DNA from: Aliivibrio sifiae
Lineage (GTDB): Bacteria; Pseudomonadota; Gammaproteobacteria; Enterobacterales; Vibrionaceae
Length of the DNA: 64,000 nucleotides
Direction of reading: 5' to 3'
Assembly: GCF_002954715.1 (NCBI RefSeq)
Contig: NZ_MSCP01000001.1
Location: 435,093 to 499,092, forward strand
Part shown: positions 18,009 to 27,250 of the stretch, one piece after another
Layout of the letters: the number at the start of each line of letters is the position of its first letter
How positions within the stretch are numbered: the first letter of the stretch is position 1
Position numbers and translations under genes: made by a program
Notes under the pieces: generated by a model
What the model saw: only the letters and a program-made list of their open reading frames with translations
The model's database searches: none
Told to the model about the DNA's origin: nothing

Positions 18009-18046
18009 AGCCATCATAATGAACAGATTATGATGGCTTCTTTTTA
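18009..18046. terminator. Bidirectional terminator between fadJ and protease gene
   Basis: A perfect 12-bp stem (AGCCATCATAAT / ATTATGATGGCT) with a six-base loop has T-rich runs on both strands. It serves the convergent fadIJ and protease genes. Confidence 0.9.
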
Positions 18047-18067
18047 TTTTATCGAAGGAAGAAAAGA

Positions 18068-20845
18068 TTATCCGAGGTTCACGTCTTTAGATCTAAGTTG
18101 AAATTCATCAATCGAATCAATCTCTAAGCCTACATCTAAGCGATCATATTGTTGATGCTCGGTGCCTTGGCTGTGCATAATCAATCGATTCGCTGTGCGT
18201 GGTTTTAATATCCCTACGACAAAACGCAGCATTTCAGTACGAGTTAAGCTCTTTAGATCGTCAGTGACTCGTTCTTTATGGTCGAAATTATGATCTTTAT
18301 TACCAATACAAGCCCAAAAACGTTGTGCTCGTCCACGCAGGTTTGTATCAGGATCAGATATTTGATCAATTAATCCTTGTTTACTGCTTTGCCATTGAGA
18401 TTCATTTAACTCTAGTAACACCATATAAAATGCATTTAAAAATTCATCAATTGAATCTAATAAAATAGCGGGTGGTGCCATAGGCGATTGAACGTATAAG
18501 ATCAAACCTGGGTGTTTGTTTAGCGGTAAGTTTCCTGTTCCTACCATATAACCAAGTTGTTGTTTTGTTCGTATCTCGTGGAAAAAAGATGCCGACATTA
18601 AATGGTTTGCTAAGGTATATAACGCAAAACTGCGAGGATCTTCACTTGGAGACTGATAATAAATCAACAAGGCTGAATCAGAATGATCACAGAATAATTC
18701 TCGCTGGAAAGTCCCTGAGTTACCTAACATGATTAGAGGTCGGAAAGATTCTTCATAGGTTTGATTCTGCATGCGTAATGCATTTTTGAGAGAATCGCCC
18801 AAATCGAGCGCTTGTTGTTTTGACCAATCACCATAAACAAACATTTCGACATGCAATTCAGAGAACATAGCCTGAACAAAGTTAGGCAGATCATCCGATT
18901 CTATACTTTCTAACGCTTCAAGTAATACAGGGTAAGGGGGGTTGTTTGGTTGTAAAATTCCCGATAATGCATTAAAAAGCTGTGAAATAGGACGCTCTTT
19001 GGAGGCATTACTCCAATGACGGATTAATTGTGTTTTGATAAACTCAAAGCGCTCTGCACTGAATTCTCGAGTCGTAAAACGCTTTAAAATAACATCTAAT
19101 AATAAAGATTGTTTTTGACTGAACCCGGATAAAGTCAGTGTGACACCACCCTGATGGCAATAAAGGTTATAGCCCATGCCTGCTATTTCAGCTTGGTAGG
19201 TTTCTTCGCTTAGCGCATCCATAAGCATTTCAACACACAAACGAGTCTTCACTATTTTTCTAGGGTCTGATATTGAATGAGGACTATCAATCGCGATGTA
19301 AACCATACCTTTAGGTACATGAAATTCGTCTTCTTGTTTATGCCATAACCTGAACCCGGGTAAATCTTCAATCAAAGTTGGGAACTCTGTGACCTTGCTT
19401 AATGATTGAGGTTCTAGGTTGTAACAAATGTACGGGTTTTTTTCTGGTAAAAGTAAATCCGGATGCAGCTCTTTGGTATTCCAAGTGGTTATTTGCTCTT
19501 GGCTAAGAGGGCGAACTGAATAAGGTGTGTGGTACCATTTATCTTTATGATCATACTCTAACCCTTGTGCGACCAAGGTGACTCGCATTTGTTCAGGCGT
19601 TAATAAGTTAAGCAGGTCGACGATTTGATTTTCATGGTAGCCTTCCATCATATAGTCAGCGTATATTACATCTTCTGCTTGATAGCGCTGTAGATTCATC
19701 ACTAAATGACTGACTAAATCTAATGGTTTTGTTTTTTCTTGGAATTGAAATGCAGATTCTAGAACGGCTTTTTTCTCATTGTAGCGCCATTCATCAAGCC
19801 CTTGCTGCTTAATTAATTCAATATATTGGAAAGTAAGAGTGATAATCTCATCGGTCTTATCAAGCCCTTTCTCTGTTAGGTTATAAGCCAGAGTAAATTC
19901 TCTGAAATTACTGCCACTGACCCCCCCACCTGCGGTGAGTGAATTAATGTAACCTAATTTTTTTAGGTGGATCATCAGGCTGCCATCACCTTCATAACCC
20001 AGTAAGTGGCCAAGATAATTTAATGGTTTTGTTTTGTAGAAGCGATCTTGATTTGGTAAATGAAACGCTAAACTTAATTTACGAACTTCTTTTAATGGCT
20101 CAATATTTATCCAGCAGCCTTGCTCTTTATCGGTGACATAAGGAACATCAACGACTTTATGACCAAGATTTTGATTTGGAATAGAACCAAAAGATTGAGT
20201 TGCAAGTAGCTCTAATTCACATAGAGGACGGTTTCCAAGAACGACAGCCGTCATTAAATCAGCGGAATAATGTTGTTGGTAAAAGGCCAGCATTTCATCT
20301 CGAATTGAAGAACCTTCGGCATCTGCCAAGGTATCAATACTGCCGACTGAAAATTTGGAAAAAGGGTGCGCTTGATTAACGGTTTCTTTATGTACTTGGT
20401 AGATCCGGCGAACGTCGTCTTTCAGTTTTAATTTATATTCTGAATCAACGGCTTTTCTTTCTTTATCAACGGCTTCTTCGTTAAATAAAGAGGCGTAGAA
20501 AAACTGACCAAAACGGTCAAGGCCTTCTTCAAAAGCATTATGTGATATTTCAAAAAAGAAGGTGGTATTTTCGGTTCCTGTCCATGCGTTGTTTGACCCT
20601 CCTTGTTGATTGATAAAAGAGTGAAACTCACCGATTTTAGGGTATTTTTCAGTACCAAGGAATAACATATGTTCTAAAAAGTGGGCAAGTCCTGGACGAT
20701 GTTCAGGATCATCAAAATGGCCGACATTTACTGAAAGGGCAGCGGAAGAGCGAGGCGCTGTTTCATCTTGGATCAGTAATACCGGTAATTTGTTATCGAG
20801 TTCAATGAATCGATAGTGTTTTTTATCGTTTGGGCTGATATGCAC
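18068..20845 (-). CDS. ptrA: M16 insulinase-family peptidase (pitrilysin-like)
   Basis: A 925-residue zinc protease with the four-domain insulinase layout. The inverted zinc motif HFLEHMLFLGTEKYP (HxxEH near residue 57) lies in domain 1, and the third ligand Glu is in the segment with EEAVDKERKAVDSEYKLK. Domain 4 has EIRTKQQLGYMVGTG, typical of insulinase and pitrilysin. E. coli PtrA is 962 residues with a cleaved signal peptide. Here the protein starts MHISPNDKKHYRFIELDN with no signal peptide, so it should be cytosolic and would degrade oligopeptides there. It is divergent from sixA. Confidence 0.9.
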   Translation of the reverse strand: MHISPNDKKHYRFIELDNKLPVLLIQDETAPRSSAALSVNVGHFDDPEHRPGLAHFLEHMLFLGTEKYPKIGEFHSFINQQGGSNNAWTGTENTTFFFEISHNAFEEGLDRFGQFFYASLFNEEAVDKERKAVDSEYKLKLKDDVRRIYQVHKETVNQAHPFSKFSVGSIDTLADAEGSSIRDEMLAFYQQHYSADLMTAVVLGNRPLCELELLATQSFGSIPNQNLGHKVVDVPYVTDKEQGCWINIEPLKEVRKLSLAFHLPNQDRFYKTKPLNYLGHLLGYEGDGSLMIHLKKLGYINSLTAGGGVSGSNFREFTLAYNLTEKGLDKTDEIITLTFQYIELIKQQGLDEWRYNEKKAVLESAFQFQEKTKPLDLVSHLVMNLQRYQAEDVIYADYMMEGYHENQIVDLLNLLTPEQMRVTLVAQGLEYDHKDKWYHTPYSVRPLSQEQITTWNTKELHPDLLLPEKNPYICYNLEPQSLSKVTEFPTLIEDLPGFRLWHKQEDEFHVPKGMVYIAIDSPHSISDPRKIVKTRLCVEMLMDALSEETYQAEIAGMGYNLYCHQGGVTLTLSGFSQKQSLLLDVILKRFTTREFSAERFEFIKTQLIRHWSNASKERPISQLFNALSGILQPNNPPYPVLLEALESIESDDLPNFVQAMFSELHVEMFVYGDWSKQQALDLGDSLKNALRMQNQTYEESFRPLIMLGNSGTFQRELFCDHSDSALLIYYQSPSEDPRSFALYTLANHLMSASFFHEIRTKQQLGYMVGTGNLPLNKHPGLILYVQSPMAPPAILLDSIDEFLNAFYMVLLELNESQWQSSKQGLIDQISDPDTNLRGRAQRFWACIGNKDHNFDHKERVTDDLKSLTRTEMLRFVVGILKPRTANRLIMHSQGTEHQQYDRLDVGLEIDSIDEFQLRSKDVNLG

Positions 20846-21011
20846 AGGGTGCTCCTGTTTTAAGGCATAGGTGGACGGTTTAACGCCCTCATTTTTATAT
20901 TTATTTTTTTAATTATGGCGCTGATACCACAGAGTAGCAAACTCTCTCTTTCCTCTTTTTGGTTTTGCTTGCTACTATTGTGAGGTTAGTAATGATTTTG
21001 AGAATGAATAA

Positions 21012-21482
21012 ATGAAAGTATTCATAATGCGTCACGGTGAAGCGGAGGCTTACGCCCCTTCAGATGAAGAGCGAAATTTAACCTCACATGGTGAGAGTCA
21101 ATCTGCAAAAATCGCCCAATGGTTGATGGCTGCGCATGGCGTTACGTTTGATTATGTTTTAGTGAGTCCGTATGTCCGTGCTCAACAAACGTGGAATACC
21201 ATTAAACCTATCCTAAATGTTGCGGATGCGAAAGTTGAAATCTCTGATGAGATAACGCCTTATGGTGATTCGGATGACGTGGTGGAATATGTAAAAGCAC
21301 TAGGCAGTGTTGAAGAGATTGAGAATATTTTAATTGTGTCTCACCTACCATTAGTCGGGTATTTAACGGCGGATTTTGTTCCTGGAATTATGCCTCCGAT
21401 GTTTCCTACCTCTGCAATTTCTTGTGTTGAGTTTTCTCATGCAACAGGTAAAAGTGAATTTTTGTGGTTACAACAACCATAA
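21012..21482 (+). CDS. sixA: Phosphohistidine phosphatase SixA
   Basis: A 156-residue histidine phosphatase with the N-terminal RHG motif MKVFIMRHGEAEA and a second His in VSHLPLVGYL. SixA removes phosphate from histidine, including on PtsN-branch phosphotransfer proteins and ArcB, according to work in E. coli. The start overlaps no neighbour. It sits alone between the divergent protease gene and the convergent smrB. Confidence 0.93.
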   Translation: MKVFIMRHGEAEAYAPSDEERNLTSHGESQSAKIAQWLMAAHGVTFDYVLVSPYVRAQQTWNTIKPILNVADAKVEISDEITPYGDSDDVVEYVKALGSVEEIENILIVSHLPLVGYLTADFVPGIMPPMFPTSAISCVEFSHATGKSEFLWLQQP

Positions 21483-21525
21483 CTCTGAATTTTATCTAAA
21501 TGAAAGTTTAGGTGTCAGTCATTAA

Positions 21526-21572
21526 TAAAAAAGATCCCTAAGTGTTTGTGCACTTATTTTGGGATCTTTTTT
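21526..21572. terminator. Bidirectional terminator between sixA and smrB
   Basis: AAAAAAGATCCC and GGGATCTTTTTT flank an inner hairpin (TAAGTG / CACTTA) and give T tracts on both strands between convergent genes. Confidence 0.9.
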
Positions 21573-21576
21573 ATTT

Positions 21577-22110
21577 TTATCGATCGGGAATTGAAAGCAG
21601 CACTAAAATAGCGCCAGCGCCTCCAAACTCTAACGGTGCTTGGTGAAATGCCATTACATCTGGATGTTGAGCTAGCCATAAAGGCACTTTTTGTTTAAGA
21701 ATGTGCTTTCCAATACCGTGCATAACACTGGCACATGAAATGTTCTCTTTTAAACAATAGGCAATCATTGAACCCAGTTCACGCTTTGCTTCATCTTGTT
21801 TCATTCCATGCATATCTAAAAAGACATCAGGAACATAAACACCACGACGCAGACGCTTCACTTCGTATTTTGATACATCATCACGGGCATAACGAACTGG
21901 TCCTTCTGTATTCAGAAGTGGTACAAATTCGTCAGAAAAGAAAAACTCTTCATTTTTCCCTTCTTTTAATGATTTTCTTTGCTGTTGTTGTTCGCTAAAG
22001 TTCTTACTCGGTTGATGGATTATGGTATCCTGTTGCAACTTTTTAGAGCCTTGTACTGCTTCACGGAACAGCGAAAGTTCGTCATCTGATAGGTGGTCGT
22101 TTTTGCTCAT
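21577..22110 (-). CDS. smrB: Smr-domain ribosome rescue endonuclease SmrB
   Basis: A 177-residue protein with a C-terminal Smr domain: VFLDMHGMKQDEAKRELGSMI with the DxH-type motif, then SCASVMHGIGKHILKQKVPLWL with the GxG-type motif, and VMAFHQAPLEFGGAGAILVLL. SmrB cuts mRNA between collided ribosomes (shown in E. coli). The N-terminal region is charged and may bind the ribosome. It is divergent from prmB, as in E. coli, with a promoter gap of about 50 bp. Confidence 0.94.
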   Translation of the reverse strand: MSKNDHLSDDELSLFREAVQGSKKLQQDTIIHQPSKNFSEQQQQRKSLKEGKNEEFFFSDEFVPLLNTEGPVRYARDDVSKYEVKRLRRGVYVPDVFLDMHGMKQDEAKRELGSMIAYCLKENISCASVMHGIGKHILKQKVPLWLAQHPDVMAFHQAPLEFGGAGAILVLLSIPDR

Positions 22111-22162
22111 TTTAAGATTCCAATAATTAACAGCAGTATTATAACTTGTTTTGGGGGCAATT

Positions 22163-23095
22163 TTGGATAAGATTTTTGTAGAAGAGGCCGTTTCTGAGCT
22201 TCATACGTTACAAGATATGTTGCGTTGGACAGTAAGCCGCTTTAACGCTGCAGGTCTTTTTTATGGCCATGGTACAGACAATGCATGGGATGAAGCTGTT
22301 CAATTAGTACTTCCTACACTGTATTTACCTATTGACGTTCCTGCGCATGTACGTGAATCTCGTTTAACGTCAACTGAACGTTTACGTATTGTTGAGCGTG
22401 TCGTTCGTCGTATTAATGAACGCATTCCAACGGCTTATTTAACCAATAAAGCGTGGTTTTGTGGCCTTGAATTCTTTGTTGATGAGCGTGTTCTTGTGCC
22501 TCGTTCACCAATTGCTGAGTTAATTGAAACGCAATTTGAACCTTGGTTAAAAGAAGAACCAACTCGAATTATGGATCTTTGTACTGGCAGTGGTTGTATT
22601 GCGATTGCTTGTGCCCATGCGTTCCCAAATGCAGAAGTTGATGCAATTGATATTTCAACAGATGCGTTAATGGTTGCAGAGCAGAACGTGCAAGATCATG
22701 GCATGGAGCAACAAGTGTTCCCTATGCGTTCAGATCTTCTGCGTGATATCCCTAAAGATCAGTATAACTTCATTGTTTCTAATCCACCGTATGTGGATGA
22801 AGAAGACATGAACAGCTTACCTGAAGAATTTGAGCATGAACCTGAGTTAGGTTTAGCTGCAGGATCTGATGGTTTGAAATTAGTTCGTCGTATTCTTGCG
22901 AATGCACCTGATTACCTAACCGATGAAGGCTTCTTGATTTGTGAAGTAGGTAATTCTATGGTTCATATGATGGAACAATACCCAGAAATTCCATTTACTT
23001 GGATTGAGTTTGCAGAAGGTGGACATGGTGTATTCATGTTAACTAAGCAACAGCTTTTAGATTGTGCTGATGAGTTTTCTCTTTACCGAGATTAA
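22163..23095 (+). CDS. prmB: Ribosomal protein L3 glutamine methyltransferase PrmB
   Basis: A class I SAM methyltransferase that methylates the conserved Gln of ribosomal protein L3. The NPPY motif is in [14 protein letters not shown] and the SAM loop is [15 protein letters not shown]. The C-terminus [11 protein letters not shown] is typical. The start is TTG at 22163, giving [22 protein letters not shown], which matches the E. coli N-terminus MDKIFVDEAV. A TTG four codons earlier is in frame but is not supported by homology. The length is 310 residues, and a terminator follows. Confidence 0.94.
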   Translation: MDKIFVEEAVSELHTLQDMLRWTVSRFNAAGLFYGHGTDNAWDEAVQLVLPTLYLPIDVPAHVRESRLTSTERLRIVERVVRRINERIPTAYLTNKAWFCGLEFFVDERVLVPRSPIAELIETQFEPWLKEEPTRIMDLCTGSGCIAIACAHAFPNAEVDAIDISTDALMVAEQNVQDHGMEQQVFPMRSDLLRDIPKDQYNFIVSNPPYVDEEDMNSLPEEFEHEPELGLAAGSDGLKLVRRILANAPDYLTDEGFLICEVGNSMVHMMEQYPEIPFTWIEFAEGGHGVFMLTKQQLLDCADEFSLYRD

Positions 23096-23120
23096 TGATT
23101 AAGCGTTATCTAGTAATATT

Positions 23121-23147
23121 GGCCTGATAGTGATATCGGGCTTTTTT
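23121..23147 (+). terminator. Terminator of prmB
   Basis: A 9-bp stem (GGCCTGATA / TATCGGGCT with G-T pairs) and GTGA loop are followed by five or six T residues, 25 bp after the stop. Confidence 0.85.
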
Positions 23148-23158
23148 GTGTCTGTATG

Positions 23159-23293
23159 TTAATACTCTTTTGTTTGTGACATGGCAAAATCTAATCTTTC
23201 ACGTAACAGAGCCTGTTTTTTCACGCTATTGTCTTTACCAAATATTTTTCTTACTAAATAAAGTAATTTCATAAAATTGACGCCTCTTTTCAT
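23159..23293 (-). CDS. Possible small protein of 44 (or 37) residues
   Basis: A minus-strand frame reads MKRGVNF then MKLLYLVRKIFGKDNSVKKQ and ends RLDFAMSQTKEY before a TAA. The inner ATG at 23272 has an AGAGG run 10 nt upstream, and the outer ATG at 23293 has none. The product is basic with an amphipathic N-terminal half. It faces prmB and its stop lies just past the prmB terminator. I do not recognise it. The amino acid make-up looks protein-like, but a chance frame in A+T-rich DNA is possible. Confidence 0.3.
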   Translation of the reverse strand: MKRGVNFMKLLYLVRKIFGKDNSVKKQALLRERLDFAMSQTKEY

Positions 23294-23666
23294 TTGATAT
23301 AAATAAAGCAGGATTAGTGCCAATCTTGGCTCTGATATTTTGTTTATTGATATATTTATCGACAGTTCAAATGAATACCTTAATTTAGTTATTGATAATT
23401 TACTTAATCAATGGGTTAAATCGACTTTATTATTGAATGAATTAGATTGTATTGTGATCCTTTGAATCGTATTTGAGAGTAAGCTCTTATATATCTATTT
23501 TTTATTGGCTAGATGAAAAATGGGTAAGTTCTAATAAGAGAAAGAGTAAAGATAAACGCAGGCTAGGGGTTTACTCTTAAAGCGATTCAAGACAATATGG
23601 ATTTATTAAGAATTGATCATTAGTCTGGTTGTGTATGACTAATCAACAACATTTACAGAGGAAGTA
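23294..23666. other. 373-bp intergenic region upstream of aroC
   Basis: A+T-rich sequence that should contain the aroC promoter. A stop-free stretch of about 53 codons on the plus strand ends at the TGA near 23465, but it lacks an ATG and a ribosome binding site. I see no other structure. Confidence 0.5.
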
Positions 23667-24752
23667 ATGGCTGGAAACTCTATTGGACAACATTTTCGAG
23701 TAACAACGTTTGGTGAAAGCCATGGATTAGCATTAGGTTGCATTGTTGATGGCTGCCCGCCAGGGTTAGACTTAACAGAGGCAGATCTACAAATCGATTT
23801 AGATCGCCGTAAACCAGGCACATCAAAATATACGACACAGCGCCGAGAAGCGGATGAAGTTAAAATCTTATCGGGTGTATTTGAAGGTAAAACGACAGGT
23901 ACATCAATTGGCCTGTTAATTGAAAACACAGATCAACGCTCTAAAGATTATTCTGAAATTAAAGATAAGTTCCGCCCGGGACATGCTGATTACACTTACC
24001 ATCAGAAATATGGACAACGCGATTATCGTGGTGGTGGTCGTTCATCTGCTCGTGAAACGGCGATGCGTGTTGCAGCTGGTGCTGTCGCAAAGAAATATCT
24101 GAAACAAGAGTTTGGTATCGAGATCCGAGCTTATCTATCACAGATGGGGGATGTTGCCATTGATTCTGTTGATTGGAATGAAATCGAAAATAATGCCTTT
24201 TTCTGCCCAGATGCGAGCAAAGTTGAAGCTTTTGATGAGCTTATTCGTAAGCTAAAGAAAGAGGGGGATTCTATTGGTGCTAAAATTACCGTCGTAGCAC
24301 AAGGTGTTCCGGTTGGTTTAGGTGAACCTGTATTTGATCGTTTAGACGCAGATGTTGCTCATGCTCTGATGGGAATTAATGCCGTTAAAGGTGTTGAAAT
24401 TGGCGATGGTTTTGAAGTAGTGCAACAGCGTGGTTCGGAACATCGTGATCCATTAACTCCTGAAGGATTTAGCTCAAACCACGCTGGTGGTATTTTGGGC
24501 GGTATTTCATCTGGCCAAGACATTGTGGCTCATATTGCACTAAAACCGACGTCTAGTATTACGGTTCCGGGTGAAACAATTACTCGCAGTGGTGAAAAAA
24601 CAGAGCTAATTACGAAAGGTCGTCATGATCCTTGTGTTGGTATTCGTGCTGTGCCTATTGCAGAAGCGATGCTAGCGATTGTCGTGATGGATCATTTAGT
24701 TCGTCATCGTGGACAAAACTTTGGCGTACAGACTGAGACACCGAAGATTTAG
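23667..24752 (+). CDS. aroC: Chorismate synthase AroC
   Basis: A 361-residue enzyme that converts EPSP to chorismate with reduced FMN, the last step of the shikimate pathway. Signatures are [19 protein letters not shown] (signature 1), the central [20 protein letters not shown] and the late [18 protein letters not shown]. The ATG has an AGAGGAAGTA ribosome binding site. It is downstream of prmB as in E. coli, but a terminator lies between, so it is probably transcribed on its own. Confidence 0.97.
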   Translation: MAGNSIGQHFRVTTFGESHGLALGCIVDGCPPGLDLTEADLQIDLDRRKPGTSKYTTQRREADEVKILSGVFEGKTTGTSIGLLIENTDQRSKDYSEIKDKFRPGHADYTYHQKYGQRDYRGGGRSSARETAMRVAAGAVAKKYLKQEFGIEIRAYLSQMGDVAIDSVDWNEIENNAFFCPDASKVEAFDELIRKLKKEGDSIGAKITVVAQGVPVGLGEPVFDRLDADVAHALMGINAVKGVEIGDGFEVVQQRGSEHRDPLTPEGFSSNHAGGILGGISSGQDIVAHIALKPTSSITVPGETITRSGEKTELITKGRHDPCVGIRAVPIAEAMLAIVVMDHLVRHRGQNFGVQTETPKI

Positions 24753-24764
24753 GTGATTTCGGGA

Positions 24765-24782
24765 CTAGTTTTTAGAGACGAG
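24765..24782 (+). repeat. Copy of the dispersed repeat, left arm
   Basis: CTAGTTTTTAGAGACGAG matches 12104-12128 and is inverted relative to 24881-24900. Left and right copies enclose the aroC terminator. Confidence 0.5.
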
Positions 24783-24835
24783 TAAGAGCGAGTTAAAGCG
24801 GAAGAATAGTCTTTTACTATTAATAGACACAAATA

Positions 24836-24877
24836 AAAAGAGCCAGATTGATGTTATATTCAATCTGGCTCTTTCTG
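24836..24877. terminator. Bidirectional terminator between aroC and TRIC gene
   Basis: A 13-bp stem (AGAGCCAGATTGA / TCAATCTGGCTCT) with T runs on both strands between convergent genes. Confidence 0.9.
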
Positions 24878-24880
24878 ATC

Positions 24881-24900
24881 GTACTCGTCCCTAAAATCTA
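24881..24900 (-). repeat. Copy of the dispersed repeat, right arm (inverted)
   Basis: On the minus strand TAGATTTTAGGGACGAGTAC repeats the TTTTAG...GACGAG core seen at 12104-12128 and 24765-24782. Confidence 0.5.
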
Positions 24901-24913
24901 ATCTCTTTGCAAT

Positions 24914-25555
24914 TTATCTTTTTTCAATCGTCTCTGGTTGCTCTTCTGCAATATCCAAATGAAATACAGGTAAGCACCAACCAAATTTTACTGCTGCCAT
25001 ACGAGCAGAGAAACCGATAATAATAGTAGCGATAGTTGCGATCAATTCGCTGACATTAAAGTGTAATAATCCGATGTATAGAACAGAGGATAATAGTGAT
25101 ATAGACGCATACAGTTCTTTGTGCAATACCATTGGCATTTGGCGACAGAATAAATCACGTAATAAACCACCAAACACACCAGTGACGATAGCGGCAACCA
25201 CACAAATTAATGGATGTAACCCCATATCTAATGCGACTTGAGAGCCGATAATACTAAAAACAATAAGACCAATTGCATCTAATAATACAAAGAAACGATG
25301 GTTTTTTGCTACCCATGGGCCAATCCATGTGGTTAATACGCCTGCTATGCAAGTGATAACAAGAAAATGTGGATTCTTCACCCAACCAACTGGATAGTGA
25401 CCCAGCAAGATGTCACGCACAGTACCGCCACCAATTGCTGTTGCACTGGCCACCAGCATAACACCAAACCAATCCATTTTTTTCTTACCAGCGGCTAATG
25501 CACCTGTCATTGCTTCAGCTGTAATCCCAATAATATAAAGAATTGTTAATAACAT
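24914..25555 (-). CDS. TRIC-family (UPF0126) cation channel-like membrane protein
   Basis: A 213-residue membrane protein with seven hydrophobic segments in two repeated halves, each with a glycine-rich helix break: ATAIGGGTVRDILLG in the first and VTGVFGGLLRDLF in the second. This is the prokaryotic TRIC/UPF0126 fold (E. coli YadS/YicG type). Studied homologues conduct K+. The physiological role here is unknown. The gene is convergent with aroC. An MgtC-family gene lies upstream on the same strand with a gap of about 110 bp, and the two may be related in ion homeostasis. Confidence 0.88.
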   Translation of the reverse strand: MLLTILYIIGITAEAMTGALAAGKKKMDWFGVMLVASATAIGGGTVRDILLGHYPVGWVKNPHFLVITCIAGVLTTWIGPWVAKNHRFFVLLDAIGLIVFSIIGSQVALDMGLHPLICVVAAIVTGVFGGLLRDLFCRQMPMVLHKELYASISLLSSVLYIGLLHFNVSELIATIATIIIGFSARMAAVKFGWCLPVFHLDIAEEQPETIEKR

Positions 25556-25666
25556 TTTCTAATACCATACCGTGTCGTGTTGGTGAAATAATAAGGCAGG
25601 GATTTTATGAGATTAAATCAATAATGACGAATGAAAAAAACTATTCTGATTCTTTTCGGATTAGTT

Positions 25667-26194
25667 TTATTTATGCCTCTTGTCGAGGTTTTGAGATCTT
25701 GGTTTGTGGGTTCTTATATTAAGGAATTTTTGATGTACGCCTCGACGAAGACTTTTAAACGTATTCTCAAGCTTATCAATACCTAATAAAACAAATAAAG
25801 CGAGTAGGGTAATGATGATTGATTGTTGAATGTAGCCTAAGGCTATCATCATACCTAATGCAGCAAGAACCCAAATAATAGCTGCAGAGGTGACACCATG
25901 AATTTTTCCATCAAGGGTCATCATTACACCAGCGCCAAGAAAACCAATACCAGTAATGATTTGTCCAAGAACTCGTGCATGGTCAAGGGAATTCACAGAT
26001 AAAGACATGGCCATCGCTAAAAAGAAATAAGTACCTGAAATAATTAAAATAGAGGTTCTTATTCCTACTGGTTTCCCTCTGGTTTGTCTTTCAATACCAA
26101 TTAATAAACCGTTAAAAGCACAAGCTGAAATAGCAGTCCAAGAAAAAGGGCCTAAATCAAGTAATTGAGCAAGTTGCAAAGTGATGTCGTTCAC
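25667..26194 (-). CDS. MgtC/SapB-family inner-membrane protein
   Basis: An MgtC N-terminal-type protein with about five membrane segments. The signature GLLIGIERQTRGKPVGIRTSILI (first 20 residues read GLLIGIERQTRGKPVGIRTS) and ITGIGFLGAGVMM are visible. MgtC proteins modulate Mg2+ starvation responses and ATP synthase in pathogens. The role in free-living marine bacteria is unclear. The frame is open from GTG at 26251, which lacks a ribosome binding site. The GTG at 26194 (M-NDITLQLAQLL) has GGAG about 11 nt upstream and a more usual family N-terminus. It is divergent from epmC. Confidence 0.85.
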   Translation of the reverse strand: MNDITLQLAQLLDLGPFSWTAISACAFNGLLIGIERQTRGKPVGIRTSILIISGTYFFLAMAMSLSVNSLDHARVLGQIITGIGFLGAGVMMTLDGKIHGVTSAAIIWVLAALGMMIALGYIQQSIIITLLALFVLLGIDKLENTFKSLRRGVHQKFLNIRTHKPRSQNLDKRHK

Positions 26195-26366
26195 GGGTGG
26201 TGAAGCTCCAGTAGAAGGAAAGAGATAATTATTGAGAGTATCAGTACACACTTTTTACAGATAATGAATAATTTTGAAACAGAGGATAAAAATTATTTAT
26301 CTAGATAGGTCTTTGTCTGTGCTTAAGGTAGAATGTTGCCCTCTTTATTATAGCTAAGCTTTTCGT

Positions 26367-26897
26367 ATGTCTCATCAATACCAAGATTTAATTTCTATTT
26401 TTAATACTACTTTTTTAGAGTCTTTTAATACGAAACTCGTATTAGGTGGCGATGAACCTATTTACTTACCGGCAGATAGTGAATTTGATTATCATCGTAT
26501 TATTTTTGCTCGCGGTTTTTATCAGTCAGGTATGCATGAAATAGCACATTGGTGTGTTGCAGGTCCTGAACGTAGATTATTAGAAGATTTTGGTTATTGG
26601 TATGAGCCAGATGGTCGAACAGAGCAAGTTCAATCTGAATTTGAGAAAGTAGAGATCCGTCCTCAAGCGTATGAGTGGATCCTATCATTAAGTGCTGGCC
26701 TAAAATTTAATGTCAGTTGTGATAACTTAAATGGTGATTTTGAGCCAGATCGTTTAGCATTCATGGCTAAAGTAAATAATGAAGTGATGGGTATTTTAGA
26801 TAATGGATTACCTCCTCGTGTAGAAATGCTGTCAAATGCACTGCGTGAGTTTTATCAAATAGCCCCTCTAACTAAAGAACAGTTTATTGTCCAATAG
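26367..26897 (+). CDS. epmC: Elongation factor P hydroxylase EpmC (YfcM)
   Basis: A 176-residue enzyme that hydroxylates the beta-lysyl-lysine of EF-P. The metal motif is in GMHEIAHWCVAGPERR (HExxHW), and DFGYWYEPDGRTEQVQ follows. The length and the C-terminus LREFYQIAPLT agree with E. coli YfcM. The yfcL-like gene follows and its start region touches the stop, as in E. coli. EF-P itself and epmAB are not in the window. Confidence 0.94.
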   Translation: MSHQYQDLISIFNTTFLESFNTKLVLGGDEPIYLPADSEFDYHRIIFARGFYQSGMHEIAHWCVAGPERRLLEDFGYWYEPDGRTEQVQSEFEKVEIRPQAYEWILSLSAGLKFNVSCDNLNGDFEPDRLAFMAKVNNEVMGILDNGLPPRVEMLSNALREFYQIAPLTKEQFIVQ

Positions 26898-26904
26898 GAA
26901 AAAG

Positions 26905-27165
26905 ATGATCATTGAATTTGAAGAAAAAATGCTTGAACTGATTGATGCTCGTATTGAAACAGCATCGGATGATGAGTTATTTGCTGGTGGCTACTTAAGA
27001 GGCCACATTTCGTTATCTGTTGCGAAATGCGAAGAGCAAAGCATTGGTGATGTTGAAGTGTTGAAAGCTCGTATTAATGAGAGTCTTGAAGAAGCTAAAT
27101 CGGAATTATCTCCTGCGGACCGCATTATTGTCGCTGATCTATGGGATGAGTTGCAAAACGCTTAA
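26905..27165 (+). CDS. yfcL: YfcL-family protein
   Basis: An 86-residue acidic helical protein. The family stretch ASDDELFAGGYLRGHISLSV is clear and matches E. coli YfcL (ASDDELFASGYLRGH). The start is ATG 26905 with AGGAAAAAG just before it. The frame is open six codons earlier but that would overlap epmC. The function is unknown. Conserved pairing with epmC suggests a joint role. A terminator follows. Confidence 0.92.
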   Translation: MIIEFEEKMLELIDARIETASDDELFAGGYLRGHISLSVAKCEEQSIGDVEVLKARINESLEEAKSELSPADRIIVADLWDELQNA

Positions 27166-27188
27166 AATCATAAAGATTAAATGAAATG

Positions 27189-27223
27189 AAAAAAGGCAGG
27201 TCTATTGAGTCCTGCCTTTTTTA
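27189..27223. terminator. Bidirectional terminator between yfcL and HIT gene
   Basis: AAAAGGCAGG / CCTGCCTTTT, a 10-bp perfect stem with a 10-nt loop and T runs on both strands. Confidence 0.9.
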
Positions 27224-27250
27224 TATCGTAATTTTTTAATTTGGTGTTAA

